From assembly GCF_030123505.1 (NCBI RefSeq), contig NZ_CP126115.1:4044001-4108000 (forward strand): a DNA stretch of 64,000 nt, read 5' to 3'. The stretch comes from Neobacillus sp. YX16 (GTDB taxonomy: Bacteria; Bacillota; Bacilli; Bacillales; Cytobacillaceae). The number at the start of each line of letters is the position of its first letter. Within the stretch, counting starts at the first letter, position 1. Under the pieces are notes generated by a model. The model saw only the letters and a program-made list of their open reading frames with translations, was not told the origin of the DNA and ran no database searches. Shown in pieces: positions 16,938 through 26,136 of this stretch. Position numbers and translations under genes: made by a program.

Positions 16938-17798
16938 ATGCCTAGTTGGATTGATATTATCATTCGTTCCTTTGTTTTCTTAGCTCTATTATTTTTCATG
17001 ACAAAAATATTAGGAAAAAAGCAAATCTCTGAACTTTCTTTTTTTGAATATGTTTCAGGGATTACAATCGGAAGTATTGCAGGTGAGGCGATAACTGGTC
17101 TTGAAAAAAATATGTTCCAAGGAATGGCTGCTATTATTATCTTTAGCCTTGCAACTCTCTTCGCTGACATTTTAGCATTAAAGAGTAAATCTTTCCGGGA
17201 CTTCATTGAAGGAAGAGGGACTGTATTTATAAAGGATGGGAAGGTTCTCGAGGAGAATTTAAAGAAGGAAAAATACTCCATTGATGAATTATCTGCCCTT
17301 CTTAGGCAAAAAGATATTTATCGTGTAGCAGACGTTGAATTTGCAGTGTTGGAGCCTAGAGGTACCTTAAGTGCCTTATTGAAAAAAGAAAATCGTCCAT
17401 TGACACCTAAAGATTTACAAATGAAGGTACCTGCTGAAAAAGAACCACAAACAGTAATCATGGACGGAAGCATTTTAAATGAAGCATTGAGGTCTGCAGG
17501 AAAAAGCAGAGGATGGTTAGAAACGGAATTAGAAAAGCTTGAACTAACCCTCGACAATGTATTTATCGGACAAGTGGATTCATACGGTGAATTAACCGTT
17601 GACATCTATGATGACAAAATACAGGTCCCCTCTCCTACTCAGCGTCCTCTTTTATTAGCCTCACTAAAAAAGGCACAGGCTGATTTAGAAATATTTTCAC
17701 TTGAAACAGAAGACGAGGCATCAAAAGCTATGTATAAGAAAAATTCAAAACTCGTACAGGAGACAATTGATATATTAACACCCTATCTTACGAGCTAA
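16938..17798 (+). CDS. 2Duf-type spore membrane protein (DUF421 + C-terminal DUF1657)
   Basis: About 286 residues. Three N-terminal membrane helices (about 5-90) lead into the YetF/DUF421 soluble domain (LRQKDIYRVADVEFAVLEPRG, DNVFIGQVDSYGELTVDIY). The last 50 residues (LLLASLKKAQADLEIFSLET...) align with the two adjacent DUF1657 proteins, so this is a DUF421-DUF1657 fusion, the architecture of 2Duf. 2Duf is carried by the mobile spoVA-2mob operon, where it raises spore resistance to wet heat and acts in the spore inner membrane. No spoVA genes adjoin here. Start preferred at ATG 16938, eight bases after GAGGTG. Confidence 0.85.
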   Translation: MPSWIDIIIRSFVFLALLFFMTKILGKKQISELSFFEYVSGITIGSIAGEAITGLEKNMFQGMAAIIIFSLATLFADILALKSKSFRDFIEGRGTVFIKDGKVLEENLKKEKYSIDELSALLRQKDIYRVADVEFAVLEPRGTLSALLKKENRPLTPKDLQMKVPAEKEPQTVIMDGSILNEALRSAGKSRGWLETELEKLELTLDNVFIGQVDSYGELTVDIYDDKIQVPSPTQRPLLLASLKKAQADLEIFSLETEDEASKAMYKKNSKLVQETIDILTPYLTS

Positions 17799-17806
17799 TA
17801 ACTCTT

Positions 17807-17834
17807 GAGCCTAATCAACGAATTGATTAGGCTC
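17807..17834. terminator. bidirectional terminator between convergent genes
   Basis: Perfect 12-bp stem GAGCCTAATCAA / TTGATTAGGCTC with a CGAA loop, between the 2Duf-type gene and the EmrE-family transporter gene. Confidence 0.75.
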
Positions 17835-17841
17835 TCATTGC

Positions 17842-18810
17842 TTATGCGCTTACTTTTTTTCCATCAAGGATATCACCTTTATGCGACACATAGCTGTGTA
17901 GCATCATCCCTGCCATTACAAGGATCATTCCTGTCCATGAGATCATGGATGGAAATGCCGCTTTTAATAGAATTAACTCTCCGATTAAGGCAAATAAAAC
18001 CTCCATCGATTGTGTAGCTTCCACATTTCCTAGTTTCTGCATATTTCCTCTTACGAGATCGGTTGCCTGGAAAAATAAAATGGTTGCTATTACACCCGAG
18101 GTAATCGCTACTAGCCCTGATTGAATCGATTGACCCATACTTGGAGGGCCAACAGTAAACAATCCATAAATAGCAAGTATAATCCATAACGGCATGCTGG
18201 CAAGTGTCATTCCTAATACTCGTTGAAAAACATCGAGCCTTCCCCCACACACATCCATCATCTTTCTATTCCCTAGAGGGTAAGCGAATGACGCGATTAT
18301 GACAGGCACCACTCCTAATAAAACTTCAATTGGCGTAAGAGAACTCGCTTGCTCCAATTGCATTAAAATAATACCGAGCAAGATAATTAATGACATAGCC
18401 ATGCCTTTGAAAGGTATTCTGCCTTTCACCTGGATGGGGCCCTTTTTAGTCATAACGGTTTCAAAAAATAGCGGGGCTAATAACGATCCAGAGATAATGG
18501 TTATTTGCCATGTTGAAGCGATTAACCAGCCAGGTGCATAGGCAGCGGAAAAACAAATTGGTCCGTAAAATAGACCGAAGCCTACAAAGCTCCATAGGAG
18601 CCAGGAACGCGGATTATTTTTCATCTCCACCAATAATGGCTTAAGATTTTTCCTCCCATAAACAAGAAGCAATAGCGGTGGAATCATAAAGAAATATCGA
18701 AGTGAAGCACTCCATATCCAGCTCCCTCCATCTAACTCCATAGAACGGTTGATAATAAACGTAAATGCAAAAAAGAAGGCAGCTAATATGCCTAATAAAA
18801 TCGGTCGCAT
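17842..18810 (-). CDS. EmrE-family multidrug efflux / DMT superfamily transporter
   Basis: 322 residues with ten hydrophobic helices in two five-helix repeats, as in the 10-TM drug/metabolite transporters. Conserved stretches include FIINRSMELDGGSWIWSASLRYFFM at the start and the C-terminal EVLFALIGELILLKAAFPS. Bacillus homologues are annotated as multidrug resistance efflux transporters; the real substrate is unknown. RBS AAAGGGG, ATG start. Confidence 0.82.
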   Translation of the reverse strand: MRPILLGILAAFFFAFTFIINRSMELDGGSWIWSASLRYFFMIPPLLLLVYGRKNLKPLLVEMKNNPRSWLLWSFVGFGLFYGPICFSAAYAPGWLIASTWQITIISGSLLAPLFFETVMTKKGPIQVKGRIPFKGMAMSLIILLGIILMQLEQASSLTPIEVLLGVVPVIIASFAYPLGNRKMMDVCGGRLDVFQRVLGMTLASMPLWIILAIYGLFTVGPPSMGQSIQSGLVAITSGVIATILFFQATDLVRGNMQKLGNVEATQSMEVLFALIGELILLKAAFPSMISWTGMILVMAGMMLHSYVSHKGDILDGKKVSA

Positions 18811-19040
18811 TACCTATATTCCCCTTTAAAATTCATTTCCTTCCAATGAAAATCGTTCACTCCAATGGTTGCATTTTTTTATTATATCAAATATCTGAAT
18901 TATTTGTAATTTCTAAAGGGAGTATAAGACGAAAAAATGACGCATAAATTGTTTCGTCGTTCAAAAAACACGAAACTTCTTGAGAACCTAAACGTATAAG
19001 TTGAATGGCAACTAAAATTTGGGTGAGTGAGGTTGATAGT

Positions 19041-19655
19041 ATGTTTGGAAAAGTAGCAGCGGATATATTAGGGTTAAGTGATGTTGGTTCTGTTATTAAA
19101 CCAGAAAATTATGATAAGGTTGATTCTGATGATTATGTTATGCATGAAGATAACGAAAAGATTTACTTCTTAATCAAATCTAAATCGGATGAATATTGCT
19201 TCACCAACAATGCCCTTATTCATCTCGATGGAACAAGTGCTACGAGTAAAAAGAGGATGCTTCATCGTTATAGTTACGCTACAAATAAAATATCCGATGT
19301 GAAGCTTGAGACTGCTGGAACTGTCGACCTTGATATTGAAATTAAATTTAAAATTGGTTCACAGCCATTTTCGATTGATATCCATAAAAAACACATTGAA
19401 GAAGTTAAAGACTTATACAAGGCGCTCATAAAGATATCAGAACTGGGTCATGATAATGAAATTTCTCTTCGTTTTGCCAAGGAAAGCCTTGATATTGCCT
19501 CCACTACTATAGGACGTGTTAATAGTACAGAAAACAACTTAGTCGTACAATTCAAAATGCTAAATCAAGCTGCATTCCAATGGTTAGAGGAAAGCAAAAA
19601 GCAATATAGCGTAAAAGACTTTGGCTTTGTATTTGAAAAATACATTAATAACTAG
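19041..19655 (+). CDS. YvbH-like PH-domain protein
   Basis: About 204 residues from the ATG at 19041, which follows GTGAGG; an upstream in-frame ATG at 19005 has no such site. The N-terminal two thirds is a bacterial PH fold (KIYFLIKSKSDEYCFTNNALIHLDG, RYSYATNKISDVKLETAGTVDLD), followed by the helical YvbH oligomerisation region (LRFAKESLDIAS...). The B. subtilis homologue YvbH has the same length. Probably a cytosolic oligomer of unknown function. Confidence 0.82.
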   Translation: MFGKVAADILGLSDVGSVIKPENYDKVDSDDYVMHEDNEKIYFLIKSKSDEYCFTNNALIHLDGTSATSKKRMLHRYSYATNKISDVKLETAGTVDLDIEIKFKIGSQPFSIDIHKKHIEEVKDLYKALIKISELGHDNEISLRFAKESLDIASTTIGRVNSTENNLVVQFKMLNQAAFQWLEESKKQYSVKDFGFVFEKYINN

Positions 19656-19665
19656 TTAATTAATG

Positions 19666-19846
19666 GCTGTGTTAAATTGGGCTGTTGATTTGTGCTCCAG
19701 GCGGTTCGGGAAGCCTCCTGCAGGACATTGATTTACTTCCTCGAATCTGCCCACGCACGAAGAAAATGCGATAGCATTTTCGAGGAGTCTCGCGCCTTCC
19801 GCACAAATCAACATAGTTCTTAAATCAACCGTTACTTTAACACAGC
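19666..19846. repeat. palindromic interspersed repeat, copy 2 (MITE-like)
   Basis: Perfect terminal inverted repeats GCTGTGTTAAA (19666-19676) and TTTAACACAGC (19836-19846), a second perfect inverted pair GTTGATTTGTGC / GCACAAATCAAC (19684-19695, 19801-19812), and the 53-bp core at 19739-19791 shared with copy 1. 181 bp, no coding capacity. Confidence 0.85.
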
Positions 19847-19853
19847 TAAATAA

Positions 19854-19883
19854 AAAAAACAGACCCTTTTGGGTCTGTTTTTT
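19854..19883 (-). terminator. terminator of the cold-shock gene (bidirectional form)
   Basis: AAAAAACAGACCC / GGGTCTGTTTTTT stem with a TTTT loop; U runs are present on both sides. Confidence 0.85.
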
Positions 19884-19897
19884 CACATGCTATGTGA

Positions 19898-20098
19898 TTA
19901 AGCTTTGTTTACGTTAGCTGCTTGAGGTCCACGAGCGCCTTTTTCAACATCAAAAGTTACTGATTGACCTTCTTCTAGAGTTTTAAAGCCTTCGCCTTGG
20001 ATTGCTGAAAAGTGAACGAATACATCTTCTCCACCTTCGCGCTCGATAAATCCGAAACCTTTTTCTGCATTAAACCATTTTACTTTACCGTTTTCCAT
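19898..20098 (-). CDS. cold-shock protein CspA family
   Basis: 66-residue single-domain CSD protein. RNP1 is KGFGFIER (13-20) and RNP2 is VFVHFSAI (26-33); the opening is [16 protein letters not shown]. It binds single-stranded nucleic acid and acts as an RNA chaperone. RBS AGGAGG. The 5' leader is about 110 bases from the predicted promoter, as usual for csp genes whose leaders respond to temperature. Which B. subtilis paralogue (cspB/C/D) it matches cannot be settled by eye. Confidence 0.95.
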   Translation of the reverse strand: MENGKVKWFNAEKGFGFIEREGGEDVFVHFSAIQGEGFKTLEEGQSVTFDVEKGARGPQAANVNKA

Positions 20099-20218
20099 AT
20101 TTGTTGCCTCCTAGTGTGTAATCCACACATTGTATTACTATTCTTGCTCTTTAAAGATCCAGGCGAAAAGCTGTTACTTATTCTTCCCTTTACTACCGAA
20201 CAAAAATAATTCTACATA

Positions 20219-20247
20219 ATCATACCAGAGAATGAAAAATTAAGCAA
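20219..20247 (-). promoter_or_regulatory. sigma-A promoter of the cold-shock gene
   Basis: Minus strand -35 TTGCTT (20242-20247), 17-bp spacer, -10 TATGAT (20219-20224); leaves a ~110-nt leader before the start codon. Confidence 0.6.
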
Positions 20248-20311
20248 GTTCTCGTCCTTGACTCTTCCACTTTTAACTTGAATAAACACCATATACAATG
20301 GTCAAGTTATT

Positions 20312-20343
20312 AAAAATGCCACTAGGATAATTCCCCTAGTGAC
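20312..20343 (-). terminator. terminator of the small HTH gene
   Basis: CACTAGG / CCTAGTG stem followed by a T run on the minus strand. Confidence 0.7.
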
Positions 20344-20355
20344 ACAAATAAGAAC

Positions 20356-20577
20356 TTAAGCCTTCTTTTCTAATTCCCAGTCGTATAAATCTTCAATTTG
20401 GCAATTTAATTCCTTGGAAATCGTCATGGCTGTACTTAGGTTCATCACTTTCTTTGACATATAGCCGTTAAGCTGGTCTAAAGGAATGTGTGTGTTCTTT
20501 TCCAAACCTTCAAGATTCATGCTGTTTTTTGATAATAGGGCTTTGAGGTTACTCTTTTTCGCTTTATAAGTTGACAA
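20356..20577 (-). CDS. small HTH (XRE-like) transcriptional regulator
   Basis: 73 residues with a Cro/C1-like helix-turn-helix: LKALLSKNSMNLEGLEKNTHIPLDQLNGYM then NLSTAMTISKELNCQIEDLYDW, described as about residues 11-66. Resembles YozG/HTH_26-type minimal regulators. Start TTG with AGGTG five bases before. No effector domain; target unknown. Confidence 0.75.
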   Translation of the reverse strand: MSTYKAKKSNLKALLSKNSMNLEGLEKNTHIPLDQLNGYMSKKVMNLSTAMTISKELNCQIEDLYDWELEKKA

Positions 20578-20752
20578 AATGACACCTCACTTTTTAAATA
20601 GTGTAACACAATGGAAATTTAAATGAAAGGAATCTCATATCATCCACTGTTTCAACAAGGTTAATGTCACTGAAAAAGCTTCACTAGACAGTAACAGGCG
20701 ATGAAATAAAAAGTGTGATATAATTAAATTGATGAAAAAAAGGGGTGTTGAT

Positions 20753-20926
20753 TTGAGAAACTCAAATAACAGGTTCAATAGCGGGCAAACTGTGAAACTA
20801 AAGGACACTGGCGAAGAAGTTACCATTCTAAAATGGCAATATGTGAAAAATATGAAAAGATATTCTTACATTGTTAAGGAGCATCCCGGTACATTTTTTT
20901 TCGAAGAAGAATTTCAAACTCAATAA
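20753..20926 (+). CDS. small hypothetical protein
   Basis: About 57 residues if translation begins at TTG 20753, which has AAGGGG eight to nine bases upstream. NSGQTVKLKDTGEEVTILKWQYV reads as a short beta-barrel (SH3/KOW-like) segment, ending in a Phe/Glu-rich tail. I do not recognise the family. It is followed by its own terminator, which supports a real transcript. Confidence 0.6.
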   Translation: MRNSNNRFNSGQTVKLKDTGEEVTILKWQYVKNMKRYSYIVKEHPGTFFFEEEFQTQ

Positions 20927-20937
20927 ATGAATGAAAA

Positions 20938-20969
20938 AAGACCAAATCCATGGGATTGGTCTTCTTTTA
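20938..20969 (+). terminator. terminator of the small gene at 20753
   Basis: AAGACCAAATCC / GGATTGGTCTT stem followed by CTTTTAT. Confidence 0.75.
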
Positions 20970-20980
20970 TATTTGTTACT

Positions 20981-21015
20981 GTCTAGCTTCAGCGCCAAGG
21001 CGCTTCCACTTTTCT
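20981..21015. repeat. collapsed copy of the 37.8-kb repeat element
   Basis: GTCTAGCTTCAGCGCC is the exact reverse complement of the right end of the element at 37801-37937, and the adjoining AAGGCGCTT matches its left end. Only the two termini remain, fused. Confidence 0.6.
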
Positions 21016-21017
21016 TT

Positions 21018-22409
21018 TTAGAACTCTGCACTGCCTGTGGTTCTTGGGAATGGAATGACATCTCTAATGTTTGACATACCTGTAAGGTACATAATTAAGC
21101 GTTCAAAGCCTAGACCGTAGCCTGAGTGTTTTGTACCGCCGTATTTCCTTAATTCTAGGTACCACCAATAATCTTCTTCATTCATACCAAGGTCATTAAT
21201 TTTCCCTGCAAGAATATCCTCGCGCTCTTCACGCTGACTTCCTCCGATTAATTCCCCGATTCCTGGTACAAGTAAATCAGTTGCCGCAACTGTTCTATTA
21301 TCTTCATTCAATCTCATATAGAACGCTTTGATTTCCTTCGGATAATCCGTAACAAAAACAGGTTTTTTGAAAACTTTTTCGCATAAATAGCGCTCGTGCT
21401 CTGTTTGCAAGTCGAGTCCCCATTCGACTGGGTAGGCAAAAGTTTCGCCTGACTCCATTAAAATATTTATTGCTTCCGTATAAGTCACACGTCCAAAACT
21501 TGAAGTATGAGCATTGTTAAGGCGATCTAATAAACCTTTTTCAATAAAGCTGTTAAAGAAGTTCATTTCCTCCGGTGCTTGTTCAAGGACATAGCCAATT
21601 ACATACTTAACCATATCTTCAGCAAGGTCCATGATATCTGGAAGCTCCGCAAATGCCAATTCCGGTTCAATCATCCAGAACTCGGCTGCGTGCCTCGCAG
21701 TATTGGAGTTCTCCGCTCTAAAGGTTGGCCCAAATGTATAAACATTGCGGAACGCCAAGGCAAAAGCCTCTGCAGATAATTGGCCGCTAACAGTCAGGTT
21801 GGTTTCTTTATTAAAGAAATCCTTTGACAAATCCGTTTTACCCTCTTCATTTTTAGGAGGGTTATCGATATCAAGAGTGGTAACTCGGAACATCTCACCC
21901 GCACCCTCTGTATCACTTCCTGTGATGATTGGTGAATGAACGTATACAAATCCTTTATCTTGGAAGAATTTGTGAATCGCATACGAAGCTAAAGACCTAA
22001 CACGAAAAACAGCTGAAAAAGTATTGGTGCGGGGTCTTAAATGAGAAATAGTTCTTAAGTATTCAAATGAATGTTTTTTCTTTTGTAAAGGATAATCACT
22101 ATTTGAAAGTCCTTCTATGGAAATATTCGTTGCTTTGATCTCAAAGGGCTGTTTTGCTTGAGGAGTATGAATGAAATCTCCTGCTACTCTAATTGATGAA
22201 CTTATTGGGAGCTTTGCAATCTCTTTAAAGTTCTCTAATTGTTCATCAAACACGATTTGAACTCCTTTAAAGAAGCTTCCATCATTCAATTCAATAAAAC
22301 CAAAGGTTTTTGAATCACGAATCGTGCGAATCCAACCAGATAACTCTACCTTTTGGTCAATGTAACTCTCTGTATTTCTGTACAAATCCTTAATTAAGGC
22401 TTGTTTCAT
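21018..22409 (-). CDS. asnS: asparaginyl-tRNA synthetase (long, E. coli-type)
   Basis: 463-residue class IIb synthetase: N-terminal OB-fold anticodon domain ([24 protein letters not shown], residues about 23-46), class II motif 2 [25 protein letters not shown] and motif 3 [15 protein letters not shown]. It attaches Asn to tRNA-Asn. The length and an inserted segment near residues 180-200 ([20 protein letters not shown]) follow the E. coli enzyme rather than the ~430-residue B. subtilis AsnS. RBS: a GGAGG site before the ATG. Confidence 0.95.
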   Translation of the reverse strand: MKQALIKDLYRNTESYIDQKVELSGWIRTIRDSKTFGFIELNDGSFFKGVQIVFDEQLENFKEIAKLPISSSIRVAGDFIHTPQAKQPFEIKATNISIEGLSNSDYPLQKKKHSFEYLRTISHLRPRTNTFSAVFRVRSLASYAIHKFFQDKGFVYVHSPIITGSDTEGAGEMFRVTTLDIDNPPKNEEGKTDLSKDFFNKETNLTVSGQLSAEAFALAFRNVYTFGPTFRAENSNTARHAAEFWMIEPELAFAELPDIMDLAEDMVKYVIGYVLEQAPEEMNFFNSFIEKGLLDRLNNAHTSSFGRVTYTEAINILMESGETFAYPVEWGLDLQTEHERYLCEKVFKKPVFVTDYPKEIKAFYMRLNEDNRTVAATDLLVPGIGELIGGSQREEREDILAGKINDLGMNEEDYWWYLELRKYGGTKHSGYGLGFERLIMYLTGMSNIRDVIPFPRTTGSAEF

Positions 22410-22493
22410 TTTTTACAACCTCCAACTCTTATGTAAAAATAAAAATCCTCCCGTCACAAGGGACTAGAAGGTAAGTTTCCACAGTATCAATGT

Positions 22494-22545
22494 TATATCC
22501 CTTCAATATTATATTAAACTCCTGCCAAATAAGCAATATTCAACA
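22494..22545 (-). promoter_or_regulatory. sigma-A promoter of asnS
   Basis: Minus-strand TTGCTT, 17-bp spacer, TATAAT, giving a leader of about 80-90 bases with a short TCCC/GGGA hairpin and a T run ahead of the ribosome binding site. No T-box elements fit in a leader this short. Confidence 0.5.
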
Positions 22546-22654
22546 AATTTTCCTGTAATCTCTTGGATATTTTTCAGAATATTTGCAGGATTTTTTCAAC
22601 CTTTAGTCGAATTTATTAAGAAATGTTCGATTCTTGTTAAAAGGAGTGTTGATT

Positions 22655-22885
22655 GTGGATAAAGTTACTTGTATTGCTTTTCTCCTGTATCATTCTTCTA
22701 AGAGTCAAGACATCCGAGAAAAAGCCATTCAATTACTGAATGGCGATGTATCTATTAGAGAATTAAAAAGAAATACTGCTATTCATGCCCATTTAGTAAT
22801 GGCAGAATCTACATTAAAGAAGAAAACAATAAACAAACTTCAGGTACAGAAGTTTGCCGAGGAATTTTTGTTACTTGAGGTCTAG
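22655..22885 (+). CDS. small protein of unknown function
   Basis: About 76 residues from GTG 22655, eight bases after AAAGGAG. Helical, mostly soluble, with VDKVTCIAFLLYHSS at the start and KKKTINKLQVQKFAEEFLLLEV at the end. I do not recognise the family. Its stop overlaps the convergent GNAT gene by four bases. Confidence 0.6.
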   Translation: MDKVTCIAFLLYHSSKSQDIREKAIQLLNGDVSIRELKRNTAIHAHLVMAESTLKKKTINKLQVQKFAEEFLLLEV

Positions 22886-23358
22886 GCTTCCTTCGGGAAG
22901 TTTTTTTCATAAACGAAAATTTCCTTGCCATTTTCACTTAAAGCTGTTTTAATATAAAGAAACCCCAATGAATCCCAAAACTGTTTCGCCTTTACATTTT
23001 CTGTGATTACTCCAATGCGAGTCCGTACGAAACCTCTTTTACGTAAATCACTTTCATAAAGAGCATACGCCTGAGTACCAAAACCAAATCCTTGGTAATC
23101 ACCATGAATCATTAGAAGTCCCAGCCACGGGCTTTGGTCTTTTGGATTTTCCATTAAGTAATCCATAACCCCAATATAGGTATCATCCAGCTTGATAAAA
23201 ACACTTGTAGTGACAGGGTTCAAAAACTCTTCTTCGATTTCTTCAAGTTCCCTTTGGTCACGACCATTTTCAACAACATTATAATATGGATTTGAATTTA
23301 TAATTTCAAGCGCAATATAAAGCGTTTCTTTTGTTATCTCTTCGAAATGCACTGACAT
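22882..23358 (-). CDS. GNAT family N-acetyltransferase
   Basis: 158 residues. GLLMIHGDYQGFGFGTQAYALYES is the acetyl-CoA-binding motif (Q-G-F-G-F/T) and VITENVKAKQFWDSLGFLYIK the C-terminal GNAT segment. Single-domain enzyme; substrate unknown. RBS AGGAGGG, ATG start. Convergent with the small gene at 22655. Confidence 0.88.
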   Translation of the reverse strand: MSVHFEEITKETLYIALEIINSNPYYNVVENGRDQRELEEIEEEFLNPVTTSVFIKLDDTYIGVMDYLMENPKDQSPWLGLLMIHGDYQGFGFGTQAYALYESDLRKRGFVRTRIGVITENVKAKQFWDSLGFLYIKTALSENGKEIFVYEKNFPKEA

Positions 23359-23441
23359 GATTTCCCTCCTGTTCCAAACGATAAAACAATTATAACAATG
23401 ACCTTAATTGGCTTACAAATTTAAATGAGAAAGGTGATATT

Positions 23442-23579
23442 ATGCTCCAAGTAAATGTGAAAGTAACATATAAAGGAAAAAACTATTTAACAAATGTATT
23501 AGCAAACCCAAACACTTCCGAAGAAGAAATTTACCGTCTTGCTTATGAACAGGTTCAAAAGCAATGGCAAGATAACTAA
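23442..23579 (+). CDS. small stress-response protein (BA3454-like)
   Basis: 45 residues. The sequence opens MLQVNVKVTYKGKNYLTNVL and ends YEQVQKQWQDN; I associate this pattern with the BA3454-type small stress proteins of Bacillus. The start ATG has GAAAGGTG upstream and a strong terminator follows the stop, so the gene is probably real despite its size. Confidence 0.65.
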   Translation: MLQVNVKVTYKGKNYLTNVLANPNTSEEEIYRLAYEQVQKQWQDN

Positions 23580-23581
23580 AA

Positions 23582-23613
23582 CAGCGTCCTAACTCTGGAC
23601 GCTGTTTTTTTAT
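23582..23613 (+). terminator. terminator of the BA3454-like gene
   Basis: CAGCGTCC / GGACGCTG stem with seven T residues. Confidence 0.88.
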
Positions 23614-23623
23614 TCTTTATTCT

Positions 23624-25951
23624 TTATTCTACATTGTATAATGTTTCCGCTACATCCTTCATTAATGGGCTCATGCCATTTGTTATAAACATATGGAGCC
23701 TGTGCATCGCACGAGTGCAGACGGTATAAAATAATTTCCGTTCACTTTCATTTCTATAATGAGAACTGTCATAAAGAATAACGGCGTCAAATTCGATTCC
23801 TTTTGCTAAATACGACGGTATTACCAAGATGCCTTTTTCATAAGCGATAGTAGCCTTCTCAATTAAATGTAAAGGTAGTTCATCCTTAAGTGCATTATAT
23901 ACTGTTTTACTCTCTGCAGCCGTCCTGCAAATAACCGCTAACGTTCTATGCCCTTCATTAAAAAACTCATTTATTTTATCTTGAATGAACCCATTTAGTA
24001 AGTGTGGATCAGCTTTTTTTATTGTTGGTTTTTTACCATGTCGATTAAAGGGTTCGATTCTTTCTCCACCGTCAATCAAGGAACTGGTGAAATCTACAAT
24101 TTCCTTAGTAGAACGATAGGTTTTTGTCAAAATAATCTTCTCGATGTCATCTCCCTTTTCTTCATAATCCGATAAAACTGTAGGTGACCCTGTCGCACCT
24201 GAGAAGATTGCTTGATTGAAGTCGCCAAGAAGTGTCATTTTACTATAGGGAAAAAGCCTTTCAATTAACGCAAACTGAAATGGTGAATAGTCCTGTGCTT
24301 CATCAATGAAAATATGACGTATCCCTGTTGTTGATTTTCTGCCTTTCAGTAAATCCTGTAAGTAGACAAAAGGAGTTGCATCCTCATAGGCAATTTTAAA
24401 GTTTGCAACCTGTTCAACAGTCTGCAAACATATCTGTTTCCAGTCATCAAAAAGGATTTCTTTATTATCAGCTCCACGTTTAAATAGCTGAATATACAAT
24501 CCCTGCATATCGATAAAATTTAACCTTTTTACTCGAGCAAATAACGGTCTAAATTTTTGTTTCACGACTTTTTCAGCAAGAAACTTTTGTTCCAGTTCAA
24601 AATCATCAAAACTCTTATCAGTAAAACGCTCTTTATCCTGCAGTTCCTGGTATACCTCTAAATAGTCCTCTTTTTCAAGAAATTGAATTTCTTCCTCAAC
24701 CCAGCTTTTTGAACGTTCCTGTTTGACTCTTCTCTTTAACTCTCTTAATAGCCAATCCTTTACCATTTCCAGTCGATTAGGAATGGTAAAACTATTATCT
24801 AACGAATAAAAGTAATCATAGATCGCTTCCTTAGAGAAGACAATCTCGCCTCGGAAAATTAAATCTTTAAAAAGCAGACCTTTTCTAGATAAATCAATTA
24901 CATACTGATCGATAATTTGTTTAAACGCTAGGCTTGATTTATAGCGGATTCCTTTAACCCTGGCTTGATAATCTGAATGGCCCTCCTTGTTGTTAAGTAA
25001 AAATTCCATCTGGTCAAAAGGGTCCTCAACTTCGAATTGATTCCCGATTCGATTATTTAAATATTCCATAAAGGTAGCCTGCTCCATGTTCTCTTCACCT
25101 AGTTCAGGGAGTACCGTCGATACGTAAGAGTTAAACAATGGGTTCGGTGAGAACAGCATAATATTCTCAGACTTCAACGTTTCACGATACCGGTAGAGCA
25201 AATATGCAACACGTTGTAGAGCAGCAGATGTTTTACCACTTCCTGCTACCCCTTGAACGATAAGGAGTTTACTTTTCTCATTCCGAATGATTAAATTTTG
25301 TTCTCTCTGAATCGTGGCTACAATACTTTTCATTTGTGCATTAGCGTTATTTCCAAGGACCTCTTGAAGCATTTCATCCCCAATGGTTACTCCTGTATCA
25401 AACATGGCCTTTATATTGGCAGCTCGAATGATAAATTGTCTTTTTAGATTCATCTCCCCTTCAATCTTACCGTCCATTGTTTGATAAGAAGCTGGGCCCG
25501 GGGCAAAATCGTAATAAAGGCTGGAAATAGGGGCTCGCCAATCATAAATTAAAAAATTCTCATCATTCTCATCCATAAGTGAAGCAATTCCGAGATACAC
25601 ATGGTCAACGTTGTTCTCCCCCGTCTCCAAAAAATCAATCCGTCCAAAATAAGGGGAATAACTTAAGCGTTCAAGAATACGGAGCTGTTTATCCATTTGT
25701 TTATACGTCCGCTCCCGCTCTGATAACAATTCTGCCTGTTGTTTTATACTGGCTGCCGTTTCGATAACATCATCCGGCTCATCCATATTAACCGTTACAT
25801 CTTCCCAAAAGGTCTTTCGAAGCTCTAGTACATCCGAACTAACTCCTCCAGTATTTTTCTGGAGTTTTTGCTTTTTCTTATCAATTTCCTTAATTACTGT
25901 ACTTACTCGTTCCTGCTCCAATTGTAAGTCCCTATTTAAGGTTTCGCTCAT
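23624..25951 (-). CDS. helD: RNA polymerase recycling motor ATPase HelD (UvrD/Rep-like)
   Basis: About 775 residues from ATG 25951 (GGAGAG upstream). A long N-terminal coiled coil (about 1-100) carries the RNA-polymerase-inserting arm typical of HelD; Walker A VQGVAGSGKTSAAL is near residue 235, Walker B IFIDEAQDYSPFQ near 550, and the C-terminal YLAKGIEFDAVI and YTVCTRAMHRL are superfamily-1 motifs. HelD frees stalled RNA polymerase and aids recycling. B. subtilis HelD is almost the same length. Confidence 0.88.
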   Translation of the reverse strand: MSETLNRDLQLEQERVSTVIKEIDKKKQKLQKNTGGVSSDVLELRKTFWEDVTVNMDEPDDVIETAASIKQQAELLSERERTYKQMDKQLRILERLSYSPYFGRIDFLETGENNVDHVYLGIASLMDENDENFLIYDWRAPISSLYYDFAPGPASYQTMDGKIEGEMNLKRQFIIRAANIKAMFDTGVTIGDEMLQEVLGNNANAQMKSIVATIQREQNLIIRNEKSKLLIVQGVAGSGKTSAALQRVAYLLYRYRETLKSENIMLFSPNPLFNSYVSTVLPELGEENMEQATFMEYLNNRIGNQFEVEDPFDQMEFLLNNKEGHSDYQARVKGIRYKSSLAFKQIIDQYVIDLSRKGLLFKDLIFRGEIVFSKEAIYDYFYSLDNSFTIPNRLEMVKDWLLRELKRRVKQERSKSWVEEEIQFLEKEDYLEVYQELQDKERFTDKSFDDFELEQKFLAEKVVKQKFRPLFARVKRLNFIDMQGLYIQLFKRGADNKEILFDDWKQICLQTVEQVANFKIAYEDATPFVYLQDLLKGRKSTTGIRHIFIDEAQDYSPFQFALIERLFPYSKMTLLGDFNQAIFSGATGSPTVLSDYEEKGDDIEKIILTKTYRSTKEIVDFTSSLIDGGERIEPFNRHGKKPTIKKADPHLLNGFIQDKINEFFNEGHRTLAVICRTAAESKTVYNALKDELPLHLIEKATIAYEKGILVIPSYLAKGIEFDAVILYDSSHYRNESERKLFYTVCTRAMHRLHMFITNGMSPLMKDVAETLYNVE

Positions 25952-26136
25952 TTGACCACTCTCCAGACAAATTTTCTTCCCATATATATTTGACAACCAT
26001 ACCCTTGATGTGCTAATATATTATTAGGGAATTTTTAATCTCTATATAATTGTATTTCAAGACCAAAATTAATATTATCATGATTACTTATTGATTTCAA
26101 TATATATCCTGCGCCCTGAAGGCGTTTTTTTTATGA

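Noticed and set aside
22410..22545. T-box leader for asnS
   Set aside because: The leader from the best promoter is only about 80-90 bases and lacks the T-box sequence; only a short hairpin with a T run is present.
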